DNA of 21,790 nt. Origin: JBBTSG01 sp038064775 (GTDB lineage: Bacteria > Patescibacteriota > Minisyncoccia > UBA6257 > GWB1-50-10). Of the stretch, positions 1 through 8,101 are shown one piece after another; the stretch's first letter is position 1, and each line of letters begins with the position of its first letter. Position numbers and translations under genes: made by a program. The notes below the pieces were generated by a model. It was not told where the DNA came from, did no database searches, and saw only the letters and a program-made list of their open reading frames with translations. Location of the stretch: NCBI GenBank assembly GCA_038064775.1, contig JBBTSG010000024.1:1-21790 (forward strand). Direction: 5' to 3'.

Positions 1-21
1 CTGTGGAAAACTAAAATAAAT

Positions 22-3000
22 TTACTGAGAAGTAACTATAACAGTTGCGGAGGCGCCAACATTACCGGAGGGATCATATGCCTTTGCGGTTAGATTATAA
101 GTTTTACCTTTTGCTCCGGGTAAACTCCAATTGCAGGAATATGGAGCAGTAGTATCAGAACATTTTAGTGCGCCATTCACGTAAAATTCAACCTTAGAGA
201 CCGTGCCACTGTCATCCGAGGCATTAGCTGATATTATAATTGTGGAACGGACAGTCACTTTAGAGTTATTTATAGGCGCTGTTATGGAAACTATAGGCGG
301 AATAATATCGCGTATCGGACCGATTAAAGTTACCGAAACTGGTGAAGAAATACTTATGTTGCCTGCGGCATCGCGGGCAGACGCCGTAAGCGTATAAGCG
401 CCATCTGGGAAGTTAAGCGCATCCCAGCTTACGCTATACGGCGCCGTTACATCTTCGGCTCCTAAGTTCGCGCCATTTAATTTAAATTGAACGCCGGAAA
501 CACCAATATTATCTGAAGCACTAGCGGAAACAGTAATTGCGCCTGAAATAGTATCTCCATTTGCCGGCGAAGCAATGGAAACTGTAGGCGGCGCTGTATC
601 AACTGCTGGTGAAGCTGTTCCACTCGGCAAGCCAAAAGTATAAGAAATATAATTTTGTGAATTATCCCACGCCTCAATGCGAATTTGTAATTGCGAAAGA
701 GCTAAACCGATTGGAATATTAGCGCTATAACTTCCGGAAGCGGGACTACTCACCGGTAAAGACGAAAACGTCGCGCCATCAATTGAATAACTAACAGAAG
801 TGGTCGCAATCGCGCCGCCAACCGGATCAAGATCAAATTCAAGATGATTTTGCTGGCTCGCGTCATAAACTTCACTACGATCAGTGCCAGCATAATAATA
901 AAGTCGCTTCAATGATGGTGGATTTTTATCAGAAAGAGAATTATTAAATTTTAATTCTAAATCTCCTTTTAAATTTATACCTTTCACTTGGTACGGCAAT
1001 GAATCAAATTTTATGTTGTAAGAGCCGGCCACTGGTAAATTTACCGAACTGATAACGGGAAAGGTGCCCGAAAGATAACTTTCGCCAAGATAGACTGGCA
1101 AAAAGTTTGTTGCTATTAAAGCGCCACTGGAGTTATAAACAGAATAAGATAAGGAATTGTATTCTGGCAAAGCGTAATCCTGACGCAAGAAAACAGCTGT
1201 TGGAGAACTAATAAATGTATTACCGGAAACGGTAAGATTCCAAAAATATGGACTTACCTGAACTTTGTTTGATAAATTATTTAACTTTCCCGCCCACCAA
1301 GAAGGTCCAAGACCGTTGTGTTGAGTTTGATTTTCTATCGGCGGAAAATAATAGGTTGGCGTGCCTTGCGCGATATCACCAAGTGTTCTTGTGCCGTCTC
1401 CGAAAAAAGTTGGACTTAAAAAAACATAAGAGCAAGCACCGCTTGCTGGACAAGAATTTCTTGATGCATCAGAGATTTGCCAAACTGTACTTAAAGAGCT
1501 CGCTGGCGAATTAGTGTAATAATTCTGAATAGTCGGCATTTGAAGAGTCGAAGTCAAGGAATAAGAATAATTACATATGGACCCTAAACACCTTACAAAA
1601 GTGGGTTTTGCGTCACCAGTTCGATTAATATCAAGTTTATGGTAGGTTTTTTTCAAATCCGTTGGTGGAATAGTATAAGTAACGCTTGAAGCTATGCTAA
1701 TTCTTGAATCATAAAAACTATAATTGTCGGTTGCGGCTTGAATAGGGCCTCCGTAGGCATGTTCGATTTTATAATTTGAACTAATATTTGAAAAAGTTTG
1801 CACTGGAGTAAAATAGTTTGTAGTTATCCAGCTTACATTAATTAACTGAAAATTTGCCGGTAAATATGTTAATTGACTAAGAGCACTATTAATCTTTGGA
1901 AAGGAGTTGCCATTTATATCTTTTGGGGCAAGCGTGATAACGTTAGTCGCTTCATTCCTATTAAAATGAATTGTTGTAAGCCCAGACGAAATGTTTATCC
2001 CTTCTTTAAAAACTACTCTATTGTCCATTGAATTAATATCAGTATTATAAAAAGCGAATACATCATAAACGCCAGGACTATTAAGATAGTAGTTTATAAC
2101 ATTACCTGAACTCATCCACTGAGAATTTTGACGATTATAAACTCTCACGAACCAAAGAGAGCCGTTATCGTTGTAAACAGTCAAAACATAAAACTTAATA
2201 AATTTAGTCGGTAGGATAATAGAGTTTGCGGCATTCTGAAAAGTAATGCTGTTTGAATAAGTGCCGTTTGCAACTTTAGTATTATCAACTGTAATACTGG
2301 GATTGAATGTTGCTGAACCATTAACTGGCACAGTTAAAGTAGCCGGCCCGAGAAAAGTAACACCGTTTAACTGCAAACTTGAAATCTGTAATGTTTGAGC
2401 AGTGTCTTGACGCAAATTCGTAACATTAAGAAGCATCGGACTTGATGTCCAGCTTGCAAGCGAGGGGTCATCAACACCGTAATCAATTGTGGTTGGTGTT
2501 ATTGTTATTGTTGGAGAAATTACCAAGTTTATTGTTGCCACGCCCTTCAAAACACCACCTTCCATAAAAGTAATGCGACCGTAATAAACACCGGCCTTTG
2601 CCTGATTATTATCAACATTAATTGTGGTGGTAAACGAATCCTGCGTTTGACCACTAACGTTTAAAACCGTCTTTGAAAAACTTACAGAAACTCCGGGCAC
2701 GTTCATTTCTAAACCAACAGTTAAAGAATTTATCGTTGAAACAGTCGGTTTTATCGTGAAAAGTTGGTTATGCTGACTTGTTGCCTGTGTCGGATTTGTC
2801 GTAACTGTCCAAAACGCCGAAGGACTAAAACTTAAACTACTGACTGTGCCAAAAGGAACTTTCGAAAGATCAATTTCACCCGCGCCTTGATCGTTATACG
2901 TCATACCAAGACTATTAGTGGATGATTTTATTAAATTCTTAATTTGATCCGGCGTATAATTCGGGAAAGTTTGACGCACAAGAGCAAGCACGCCCGCGAT

Positions 3001-4590
3001 ATGTGGCGTTGCCATTGAAGTGCCGGAAATTCTTATATGCTGGCTGTCAAAACAAGTTGGCGCCGTAGAAAATGCTGAACCATAACGCGCGGCGCAAATC
3101 ATCACGCCGGGAGCGGCAATATCCGGTTTCTTCAAATCTATTCCATTCCAGATAACCGGGCCGCGAGAACTAAAAGAAGCGATTGGTTGAGAACAATAAT
3201 TTGCAGCTAAATCAGCGTGTGGCGCGCATGTAGCAGCGACAGTTACAGCTGTTCGCGCCACACCAGGAGTTCCTACGGTTGACGGACCAGATCCGGAATT
3301 ACCAGCAGCAATAGCGCTAACCACTCCATTTGCCGTTGCTTGATCAACCGCTAAACTAACCGAATCATCAGGGCCGCAACTTGTACTGTATGAACCGCAA
3401 GTAGCGCCTAAACTCATACTAATCACATCCGCATGATCCGCTGAAGAACCGTCGTTATTCGGATCGGTGGCGCGCTGAATCGCGGCGACAATTGCCGAAA
3501 AAGAGCCGGCTCCTGCGGAATTCAAAACTTTGTAAGCAAGGATTTTCGCGTCCGGCGCCACCCCCAAAAGAAGTCCCTTACCAGCAGCTGTCGCCGCGAC
3601 GTGCGTGCCGTGACCATGGTCGTCTTTGGGATCATTATCATTGTTTACAAAATCGTAACCGCCAATCACCTTACAAGTCGGTCCAAAACAACCTCCTAAA
3701 TCTGGTTGGGTGTAATCAACACCGGTATCAATTATAGCGATACGCGTGCCGTAACCTGTGATTGGCAAACCGTTATTATCGGTTGATCCCCATGGGATTT
3801 TGGCTTTTATTTCATCAATGGATTTATCAAGTACGGCTTTTACTTCTAAATCGGGAACAACTTGTTTTACGAAAGAATCTTGCTCGAGAGCTTGAAGAAC
3901 TTTATCGTTTACCGTCGCGGCGATCGCGCCAATAATCTTTAAATCGGAATTAGAAACAGAACCGCCATTTGCCTTAATGTTGCCACCAACAAAATCCCGT
4001 CGTTTTACAAAGTCGGAATTTTTTTGCTGAATTTGATTACCTGTTTGTTTTGGCACATAAAAACGGTCATAGGGAAGGTTTAATTTTACAATTACTTTTG
4101 TTTTGCCGTCTTTTTTTACTTGTGATTTCACAACCTCCGAAATTTTGCCGCTAACGTTTTCTGGAAAAGAATTTTGAAAAATCTTCACAAGTGAAGAGTC
4201 AAATTCGCTGGAATAAAAAGTAGTTACTTTAGGATCAGGCGCCGTGTAAGCTACTGCTAAATCCCCTTTTGTTTCAAAACTATAATCAGTGCCAGGAAAA
4301 TGAATAACGCTTTTTTGATTAGGCGCTCCATTTGCCGTTGGCCTTTCTTTTTTTAAAATTAAAGCTTCGTCTGAATGCAAAATGCGCATATTATTCGCGG
4401 CGGCAAGCGTTTCCGTTGAAGCTACAATTAGTTTTGGATTTTTTGATGGAAGTAATGTAGCAAGAGTAAGGTAAAAATCTCCTATTTGTCCGCTCCAAAC
4501 AAAAAAAGCGGCCGTAAAAACAACGATCGCCCCCATTATAGAAAAAAATAATTTTACCCTTCCCCTAAAAGTTTCGACGGCTTTATTCAT
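22..4590 (-). CDS. Large secreted subtilisin-like (S8) serine protease with C-terminal Ig-like repeats
   Basis: A 1522-residue exported peptidase. A hydrophobic segment at about residues 13-33, preceded by basic residues, is a signal anchor or signal peptide. Residues 100-260 look like a propeptide region. The catalytic core holds the S8 triad: Asp288 (IAIIDTG), His327 (HGHGTHVA) and Ser525 (SGTSMATPH), with oxyanion Asn431 (AAGNSG). Then come about 800 residues of Ser/Thr/Asn-rich beta-sandwich-like sequence, ending in two tandem Ig-like modules at roughly 1345-1435 and 1437-1522, each with a PP-x-V-S-I start and a D-x-(A/S)-G-N end. No LPXTG or other sorting signal is visible. The ATG has no clear Shine-Dalgarno. 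It probably acts at the cell surface, degrading or processing proteins or binding other cells; the substrate is unknown. The protease call is certain; the module boundaries are approximate. Confidence 0.93.
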   Translation of the reverse strand: MNKAVETFRGRVKLFFSIMGAIVVFTAAFFVWSGQIGDFYLTLATLLPSKNPKLIVASTETLAAANNMRILHSDEALILKKERPTANGAPNQKSVIHFPGTDYSFETKGDLAVAYTAPDPKVTTFYSSEFDSSLVKIFQNSFPENVSGKISEVVKSQVKKDGKTKVIVKLNLPYDRFYVPKQTGNQIQQKNSDFVKRRDFVGGNIKANGGSVSNSDLKIIGAIAATVNDKVLQALEQDSFVKQVVPDLEVKAVLDKSIDEIKAKIPWGSTDNNGLPITGYGTRIAIIDTGVDYTQPDLGGCFGPTCKVIGGYDFVNNDNDPKDDHGHGTHVAATAAGKGLLLGVAPDAKILAYKVLNSAGAGSFSAIVAAIQRATDPNNDGSSADHADVISMSLGATCGSYSTSCGPDDSVSLAVDQATANGVVSAIAAGNSGSGPSTVGTPGVARTAVTVAATCAPHADLAANYCSQPIASFSSRGPVIWNGIDLKKPDIAAPGVMICAARYGSAFSTAPTCFDSQHIRISGTSMATPHIAGVLALVRQTFPNYTPDQIKNLIKSSTNSLGMTYNDQGAGEIDLSKVPFGTVSSLSFSPSAFWTVTTNPTQATSQHNQLFTIKPTVSTINSLTVGLEMNVPGVSVSFSKTVLNVSGQTQDSFTTTINVDNNQAKAGVYYGRITFMEGGVLKGVATINLVISPTITITPTTIDYGVDDPSLASWTSSPMLLNVTNLRQDTAQTLQISSLQLNGVTFLGPATLTVPVNGSATFNPSITVDNTKVANGTYSNSITFQNAANSIILPTKFIKFYVLTVYNDNGSLWFVRVYNRQNSQWMSSGNVINYYLNSPGVYDVFAFYNTDINSMDNRVVFKEGINISSGLTTIHFNRNEATNVITLAPKDINGNSFPKINSALSQLTYLPANFQLINVSWITTNYFTPVQTFSNISSNYKIEHAYGGPIQAATDNYSFYDSRISIASSVTYTIPPTDLKKTYHKLDINRTGDAKPTFVRCLGSICNYSYSLTSTLQMPTIQNYYTNSPASSLSTVWQISDASRNSCPASGACSYVFLSPTFFGDGTRTLGDIAQGTPTYYFPPIENQTQHNGLGPSWWAGKLNNLSNKVQVSPYFWNLTVSGNTFISSPTAVFLRQDYALPEYNSLSYSVYNSSGALIATNFLPVYLGESYLSGTFPVISSVNLPVAGSYNIKFDSLPYQVKGINLKGDLELKFNNSLSDKNPPSLKRLYYYAGTDRSEVYDASQQNHLEFDLDPVGGAIATTSVSYSIDGATFSSLPVSSPASGSYSANIPIGLALSQLQIRIEAWDNSQNYISYTFGLPSGTASPAVDTAPPTVSIASPANGDTISGAITVSASASDNIGVSGVQFKLNGANLGAEDVTAPYSVSWDALNFPDGAYTLTASARDAAGNISISSPVSVTLIGPIRDIIPPIVSITAPINNSKVTVRSTIIISANASDDSGTVSKVEFYVNGALKCSDTTAPYSCNWSLPGAKGKTYNLTAKAYDPSGNVGASATVIVTSQ

Positions 4591-4651
4591 TTATTAACAT
4601 TAACATATATACCAAAATGAGGATAACCATATGTGGATAAAATCAAAAAGA

Positions 4652-5260
4652 TTAGTCCAAAATCCCGTCTAAATTTGTATCATAAAGAATTACTTCGTTT
4701 ACAAGCCGATAAGCGATTAATTCATTCTCCTTAAACCAGATTGGAATTTCTCTTTCTGCTTCTTTTACGCTGTCCGAGCAATGGATTAAATTTCTTACCG
4801 CTCTTTCGTCAAGTCCGGAAAGGTCGTACGAATCTATCGTTAAATCCCCTCGAATAGTTCCAACATCCGAAGTTAATGGTTCTGTTCCACCGACAATTTT
4901 TTTCACAACTCCAATCGCTTTATTACCCATAAGAACCATTGCTAATACCGGACCGGAAGTAAGAAAATGAACATTCGCGCCGACAATATCTTTTCCATAT
5001 TCCACGGCTGATTTTTCAATCGGCTTGCCCTTTTCTTCTCTTTCTTTAATCACTCGTTCTCCTTTTTCACGGCACCAAGTTTCGTCTTTATGGTAATGAG
5101 AAAAACACTGCGCTTCTGTAGGAATAAGAAATTTAAAGCCGGTAAATTTTAAGCCGGTTCGCTCAAAACGGTTAATAATATCGCCAATCAAACTTCTCTG
5201 AATGGCGTCCGGTTTCAAAATAATAAGAGTTCGTTCTTGTTTTGGATGTTTTGCGTTCAT
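4652..5260 (-). CDS. ndk: Nucleoside diphosphate kinase, long form with insert
   Basis: Transfers the gamma phosphate of ATP to NDPs through a phospho-histidine. The N-terminus (TLIILKPDAIQR, residues 11-22) and the active-site block NLIHCSDS with His160 are clear. At 202 residues it is about 50-60 longer than the usual 135-150: a charged insert of about 40 residues (57-96, rich in Lys/Glu) lies between the second helix and the GPVLAMVL strand, plus a short C-terminal tail. The normal HGSDS reads HCSDS here (Gly to Cys next to the catalytic His). It starts 5 nt after the aspS stop codon, so the two genes form one minus-strand transcription unit with aspS first. Family assignment is firm; the role of the insert is unknown. 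Confidence 0.93.
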   Translation of the reverse strand: MNAKHPKQERTLIILKPDAIQRSLIGDIINRFERTGLKFTGFKFLIPTEAQCFSHYHKDETWCREKGERVIKEREEKGKPIEKSAVEYGKDIVGANVHFLTSGPVLAMVLMGNKAIGVVKKIVGGTEPLTSDVGTIRGDLTIDSYDLSGLDERAVRNLIHCSDSVKEAEREIPIWFKENELIAYRLVNEVILYDTNLDGILD

Positions 5261-5265
5261 AAATA

Positions 5266-6741
5266 TTATTTTCCCGTTTTTATATGCAATTCTTTCAACT
5301 GTTCTTTTGTAACTTCGCTCGGCGCGCCGGTCATTAAATCTCGTCCGTCGCCGGTTTTCGGCAAAGCAATTACTTCACGAATGTTCGGTTCGTTTTCCAA
5401 AATCATCATCAAACGATCCAAACCCCAAGCAATTCCACCGTGTGGCGGCGCGCCGTAAAAAAAAGCGTGAAGCATATGGCCGAAATTTTCCTGAATTTTT
5501 TCTTTACTTAAACCAATAATTGAGAGAACAGCTTCAAGCGCTGTTGGAGTGTGATTCCTAATACTACCACCGCCGATTTCCCAACCGTTTAAAACAATAT
5601 CGTATTGGCTTGCTAAAATTTTCGAAATATTTTTCTCCGCCATTAAATCTTCCATAAATTCCGGCTTTGGCGAAGAAAAAGGATTATGGGTGAAAGTCCA
5701 AACATCTTTAAATGTTTGTGGTGAACTTACCGAACCACTACCGTTTGACCCTTCGACTAGCTCAGGGTGAGCTCGTTTCGCCTCTGGCTCCACTCGCTCA
5801 AAGAACGGAAAATCCGTAATCCAACAAAAAGCCAAAAGATTAGGGTCTTTTTCTTGCCCTGAGCTTGCCGAAGGGCGCAAATCCGGCCGGTCGGTTTTAT
5901 ATTTTTTCATTGCCTCGGCGTACGATATCCGCGGAAAAGGCGTTTCTTGGATTTTTTTCTCCGGATAAAGATTTTTTACAATTTCAATTAAAAGTTTTTC
6001 ATTCAACGCCATCACGTCTTCCTCATTAACAAAACTCATTTCTAAATCCAGTTGGGTGAATTCCGGCTGGCGGTCGCCGCGCGTGTCTTCATCGCGAAAA
6101 CAACGGGCAATTTGATAATAACGTTCTAGTCCGGCCACCATCATTAATTGCTTATATTGCTGGGGCGCCTGCGGCAACGCGTAAAATTTACCAGGACTTA
6201 GCCGCGCGGGCACTAAATAGTCACGGGCGCCTTCGGGCGTTGATTTGCCTAAAATAGGCGTTTCAATTTCTACAAAATCCTCTTTCGCCAAAAAATTCCT
6301 GATTAAATTATTAACTTTTGCCCGATTGCGAAGATTTTTTTGCAAGCGCTCGCGACGCAAGTCCAAATAACGGAATTTCAAACGAACTTCTTCACTCACT
6401 TCAAGGCCGTTAGTAGTTAAATCAAAAGGTGGCGTTTCCGCTTTTGCTAAAACCTCAAGCGATGTCGCCGAAACTTCGTAATTGCCATTAGGAATTTTTG
6501 GATTTTCCATTCCTTTCGGCCGTTTCTGCACTTTTCCTTTCACACGCACTACCCATTCGGAACGCAATTCATCGGCTGTGGCATGCAATTCTTTTTCCGC
6601 GAATACTACCTGCGCGATGCCGCTCCGGTCGCGCAAATCAATAAAAATAAGCTTGCCGTGATCGCGACGAACTTGAACCCAACCTATTAATTCCACTTCT
6701 TTGCCTTCTTTTTCCTCAATGTTTTTAGTAAGAGTTCGCAT
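5266..6741 (-). CDS. aspS: Aspartyl-tRNA synthetase (class II) with two in-frame repeat-derived inserts
   Basis: Charges tRNA-Asp (possibly also tRNA-Asn). An N-terminal OB-fold anticodon-binding domain (about 1-105) is followed by the class II core: motif 1 around FVEIETPIL (156-164), motif 2 from RCFRDEDTRGDRQPEF (213-228) and motif 3 GLDRLMM (440-446). At 491 residues it is about 100 shorter than typical bacterial AspRS; the missing stretch lies between motifs 2 and 3, where the bacterial GAD domain normally sits. Two short peptides in that span, PSASSGQ (290-296) and AHPELVEGS (324-332), are translations of the window's dispersed hairpin repeat. No Shine-Dalgarno precedes the ATG, and the predicted promoter leaves about a 10-nt leader, suggesting near-leaderless translation. 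Operon with ndk. Confidence 0.95.
   Translation of the reverse strand: MRTLTKNIEEKEGKEVELIGWVQVRRDHGKLIFIDLRDRSGIAQVVFAEKELHATADELRSEWVVRVKGKVQKRPKGMENPKIPNGNYEVSATSLEVLAKAETPPFDLTTNGLEVSEEVRLKFRYLDLRRERLQKNLRNRAKVNNLIRNFLAKEDFVEIETPILGKSTPEGARDYLVPARLSPGKFYALPQAPQQYKQLMMVAGLERYYQIARCFRDEDTRGDRQPEFTQLDLEMSFVNEEDVMALNEKLLIEIVKNLYPEKKIQETPFPRISYAEAMKKYKTDRPDLRPSASSGQEKDPNLLAFCWITDFPFFERVEPEAKRAHPELVEGSNGSGSVSSPQTFKDVWTFTHNPFSSPKPEFMEDLMAEKNISKILASQYDIVLNGWEIGGGSIRNHTPTALEAVLSIIGLSKEKIQENFGHMLHAFFYGAPPHGGIAWGLDRLMMILENEPNIREVIALPKTGDGRDLMTGAPSEVTKEQLKELHIKTGK
5748..5768. repeat. Conserved-loop hairpin repeat inside aspS (copy 1)
   Basis: Stem ACCC (5748-5751) pairs with GGGT (5765-5768) around the 13-nt loop TTCGACTAGCTCA. 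In the aspS frame it encodes part of HPELVEG. The same loop with different stems recurs elsewhere in the window. Confidence 0.75.
5856..5876. repeat. Conserved-loop hairpin repeat inside aspS (copy 2, opposite orientation)
   Basis: Stem GCCC (5856-5859) pairs with GGGC (5873-5876). The 13-nt loop, read on the minus strand, is TTCGGCAAGCTCA, so this copy is inverted relative to the one at 5748. In frame it encodes PSASSGQ, in a part of AspRS that tolerates insertion. Confidence 0.75.
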
Positions 6742-6757
6742 AAAATTTGATAAGCCA

Positions 6758-6786
6758 ATTTTAACATGAAACTAAAATAGTACCAA
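6758..6786 (-). promoter_or_regulatory. Predicted promoter of aspS-ndk
   Basis: On the minus strand, -35 TTGGTA (6781-6786) and -10 TAAAAT (6758-6763) are separated by 17 nt. Transcription would start close to 6751, about 10 nt before the aspS ATG at 6741. Confidence 0.55.
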
Positions 6787-6825
6787 TAAATAAAATACCC
6801 CGTTTTCTTTCGAGAACGAGGTATT
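6786..6825 (-). terminator. Intrinsic terminator after tonB
   Basis: An 11-bp stem pairs 6815-6825 with 6794-6804. One pair is G-U in the minus-strand RNA but C-A on the plus strand, which orients it to the minus strand. It is followed by TTTTATTTATT. It lies 22 nt past the tonB stop and abuts the aspS promoter. Confidence 0.8.
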
Positions 6826-6847
6826 AAGTCGTGACGATCCTCCCAGT

Positions 6848-7561
6848 TTACTTATTCAACTTGAATCTAAACGGAATTGCCGCCCAAACCATTACCGGAC
6901 CGTTATTCATCATTGCCGGCGTGAAAACCCATTGCTTTGCCGCCGCGAGCGCTGGTTCATTAAAAATTTCAGCATCGCTTTTCATTATCATTACTTTCCG
7001 AACCTTCCCTTCTTTATCAACCAAAAGTTTGACCCAAACCGTTCCTTCAATGCTAGCTCGCTTAGCTAAATCAGGATATTCCGGCGACACTTGTTTCACC
7101 GGCACCGGCTGTTTTTCAACCGGAATAAAAGCGCCAGGATCAGGGTCGTCTTCAATTTTTATATCAACTCCAGTGTTTCCGCCTGTTCCTTCAGGAAAGG
7201 TTGGGCTTGGAACATTAGACATTTCTTGCTGCGTCGCTATTGTTTGTTCAGGATTTACTTCGGCGTCGGGCACCGGAACAGGAACGCCAATCGTCGGTTT
7301 TGTAACTGGAACTGAAACAGCAACCTGTGGCGCGGCTTCAGTGTTTGTTATCGAAGGTGGCGGACCGAGCTCGCTATATCTTATAAGCCGAACAGTCGCG
7401 ATTTTTTCTTCTTCCGGCTCGAAATAATTTGAAAGATAATAACTGCTAATAATCGCCAAATGGAAACATGTCGCAATTACTAAAGCTAGCGTCCCATTAC
7501 GTTTGTAATACGAACGAAGCTCCCGAAAGCCAGAATTAGGCACGAATACGATATTCGTCAT
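6848..7561 (-). CDS. tonB: TonB-family protein (energy-transducer-like)
   Basis: A 237-residue protein with the TonB layout: short cytoplasmic N-terminus, one membrane segment at about residues 25-45, a Pro/Val-rich periplasmic-type linker (about 66-150) and a C-terminal TonB domain (about 155-237) with the typical YPDLAKRASIEGTVWVKLLV stretch. TonB normally couples ExbBD to outer-membrane receptors. Neither ExbBD nor a receptor is present here, and CPR bacteria are thought to lack an outer membrane, so the role is unclear and horizontal acquisition is possible. The N-terminus recalls TonB proteins of the Bacteroidota/Ignavibacteria type (impression only). I chose the ATG at 7561, which has AGAAAG 11 nt upstream; an in-frame TTG at 7570 adds three residues. 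It lies where the reverse transcriptase of a classical DGR would often be, just downstream of the TR. Confidence 0.85.
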   Translation of the reverse strand: MTNIVFVPNSGFRELRSYYKRNGTLALVIATCFHLAIISSYYLSNYFEPEEEKIATVRLIRYSELGPPPSITNTEAAPQVAVSVPVTKPTIGVPVPVPDAEVNPEQTIATQQEMSNVPSPTFPEGTGGNTGVDIKIEDDPDPGAFIPVEKQPVPVKQVSPEYPDLAKRASIEGTVWVKLLVDKEGKVRKVMIMKSDAEIFNEPALAAAKQWVFTPAMMNNGPVMVWAAIPFRFKLNK

Positions 7562-7609
7562 AACAATCAATTCTTTCTAAATAAAAGTTTTAAAAACAAT
7601 ACTATTTTA

Positions 7610-7618
7610 ATTATAGCA
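7610..7618 (-). promoter_or_regulatory. Predicted extended -10 promoter of tonB
   Basis: The minus strand reads TGCTATAAT, a TGn extension plus a perfect -10 (7610-7615), about 50 nt upstream of the tonB ATG and directly after the terminator of the TR transcript. No good -35 is seen. Confidence 0.5.
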
Positions 7619-7621
7619 AAA

Positions 7622-7656
7622 AAAATAAAACTCCCCAGCGCGAATGCGTTGGGGAG
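7622..7656 (-). terminator. Intrinsic terminator of the TR transcript
   Basis: On the minus strand CTCCCCA (7650-7656) pairs with TGGGGAG (7631-7637) around a 12-nt loop, followed by TTTTATTTTTTTT. It lies 17 nt past the end of the template repeat and separates it from tonB. Confidence 0.82.
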
Positions 7657-7672
7657 AAATATAACGGGTAAT

Positions 7673-7779
7673 CTGCGGAAAAAGACACGATTGCCCTCGT
7701 TCCACTTGTTGTCGTCAAGCCGATTGGCGTTCAAGTTCCAATCGCGATTGTCGGAGTTCCAGTTCAAGTTCACGACAAC
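7673..7779 (-). repeat. DGR template repeat (TR)
   Basis: A 107-nt copy of the VR at 8106-8212, same strand, offset by exactly 433 nt. Read on the minus strand, TR and VR differ at 11 positions, and all 11 are adenines in the TR (to T four times, G four times, C three times). The TR has 28 adenines; none of the 79 other positions differs. This is the adenine-specific signature of DGR mutagenic retrohoming. The TR is rich in AAC/AAT codons in the VR reading frame, the design that gives maximal amino-acid diversity. The last 20 or so bases (CGTGTCTTTTTCCGCAG) are unchanged and would be the IMH-type homology end. Confidence 0.93.
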
Positions 7780-7995
7780 CGTCGCTTTTTCGTGCCACGC
7801 GCCGTCCGCGCCACTGCGCTTCATGAACCGCCGCTGGCGTAAAATGCGGAACTTAAACGCTGTATAGTATTCCGAGACATTATCTCGATAGCGCCTGGCA
7901 CCAGCTGACCCTGTGTTTTTTGAAGAATCTCCCGCCGAAACCCCGCCTCGCCAGCAGACAGTTATGGCCGCGACTGATTCGGAAATTCCATTTTC

Positions 7996-8001
7996 ATTAT
8001 A
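7996..8001 (-). promoter_or_regulatory. Predicted -10 box of the TR transcript
   Basis: A perfect TATAAT on the minus strand, immediately after the T-run of the VR-gene terminator. No recognisable -35 at 16-18 nt, so the promoter is tentative. Confidence 0.4.
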
Positions 8002-8002
8002 C

Positions 8003-8041
8003 AAAAAATAATGGCTCTTTTCGCATAATGTGAAAAGAGCC
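8003..8041 (-). terminator. Intrinsic terminator of the VR target gene
   Basis: On the minus strand GGCTCTTTTC (8032-8041) pairs perfectly over 10 bp with GAAAAGAGCC (8013-8022), followed by ATTATTTTTT. It ends the target-gene transcript before the TR unit begins. Confidence 0.85.
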
Positions 8042-8076
8042 AAGAAACTAAGAGACAAAGAACCAAGGGTTCAAGA

Positions 8077-8095
8077 GGCCCGCCTTCGGCAGGCC
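8077..8095 (-). promoter_or_regulatory. GC-rich hairpin just downstream of the VR
   Basis: Minus strand GGCCTGCC-GAA-GGCGGGCC: an 8-bp stem (one G-T) with a GAA loop, starting 10 nt after the end of the VR and 6 nt after the stop codon. It has no T-run, so it is not a terminator. In the Bordetella phage DGR a short-stem hairpin/cruciform just after the VR promotes target recognition (established for that system). The TR lacks an equivalent hairpin at this distance, as expected for a target-only element. Confidence 0.6.
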
Positions 8096-8101
8096 ACAGG
8101 G

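Larger units (their letters stand above)
7622..7990 (-). ncRNA. Putative stand-alone DGR template RNA
   Basis: The 531-nt interval between tonB and the VR gene holds no convincing protein gene. On the minus strand it has a perfect -10 box (7996-8001), about 210 nt of leader, the template repeat (7673-7779) and an intrinsic terminator. I infer a free RNA of about 360 nt carrying the TR. The leader contains a small hairpin (CGAGA/TCTCG, 7873-7887) and is fairly GC-rich. A 163-codon open frame (7567-8058) runs through it but includes the terminator and is not a credible gene. DGR template RNAs of other systems also extend beyond the TR; this one would be unusual in having its own signals and no adjacent reverse transcriptase. 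Confidence 0.6.

Noticed and set aside
7567..8058. A 163-codon open frame spanning the TR, which would make the TR part of a second target gene
   Set aside because: It runs through the intrinsic terminator at 7631-7656, has no plausible start site or domain upstream of the repeat, and the direction of the A-only differences marks this copy as the template.
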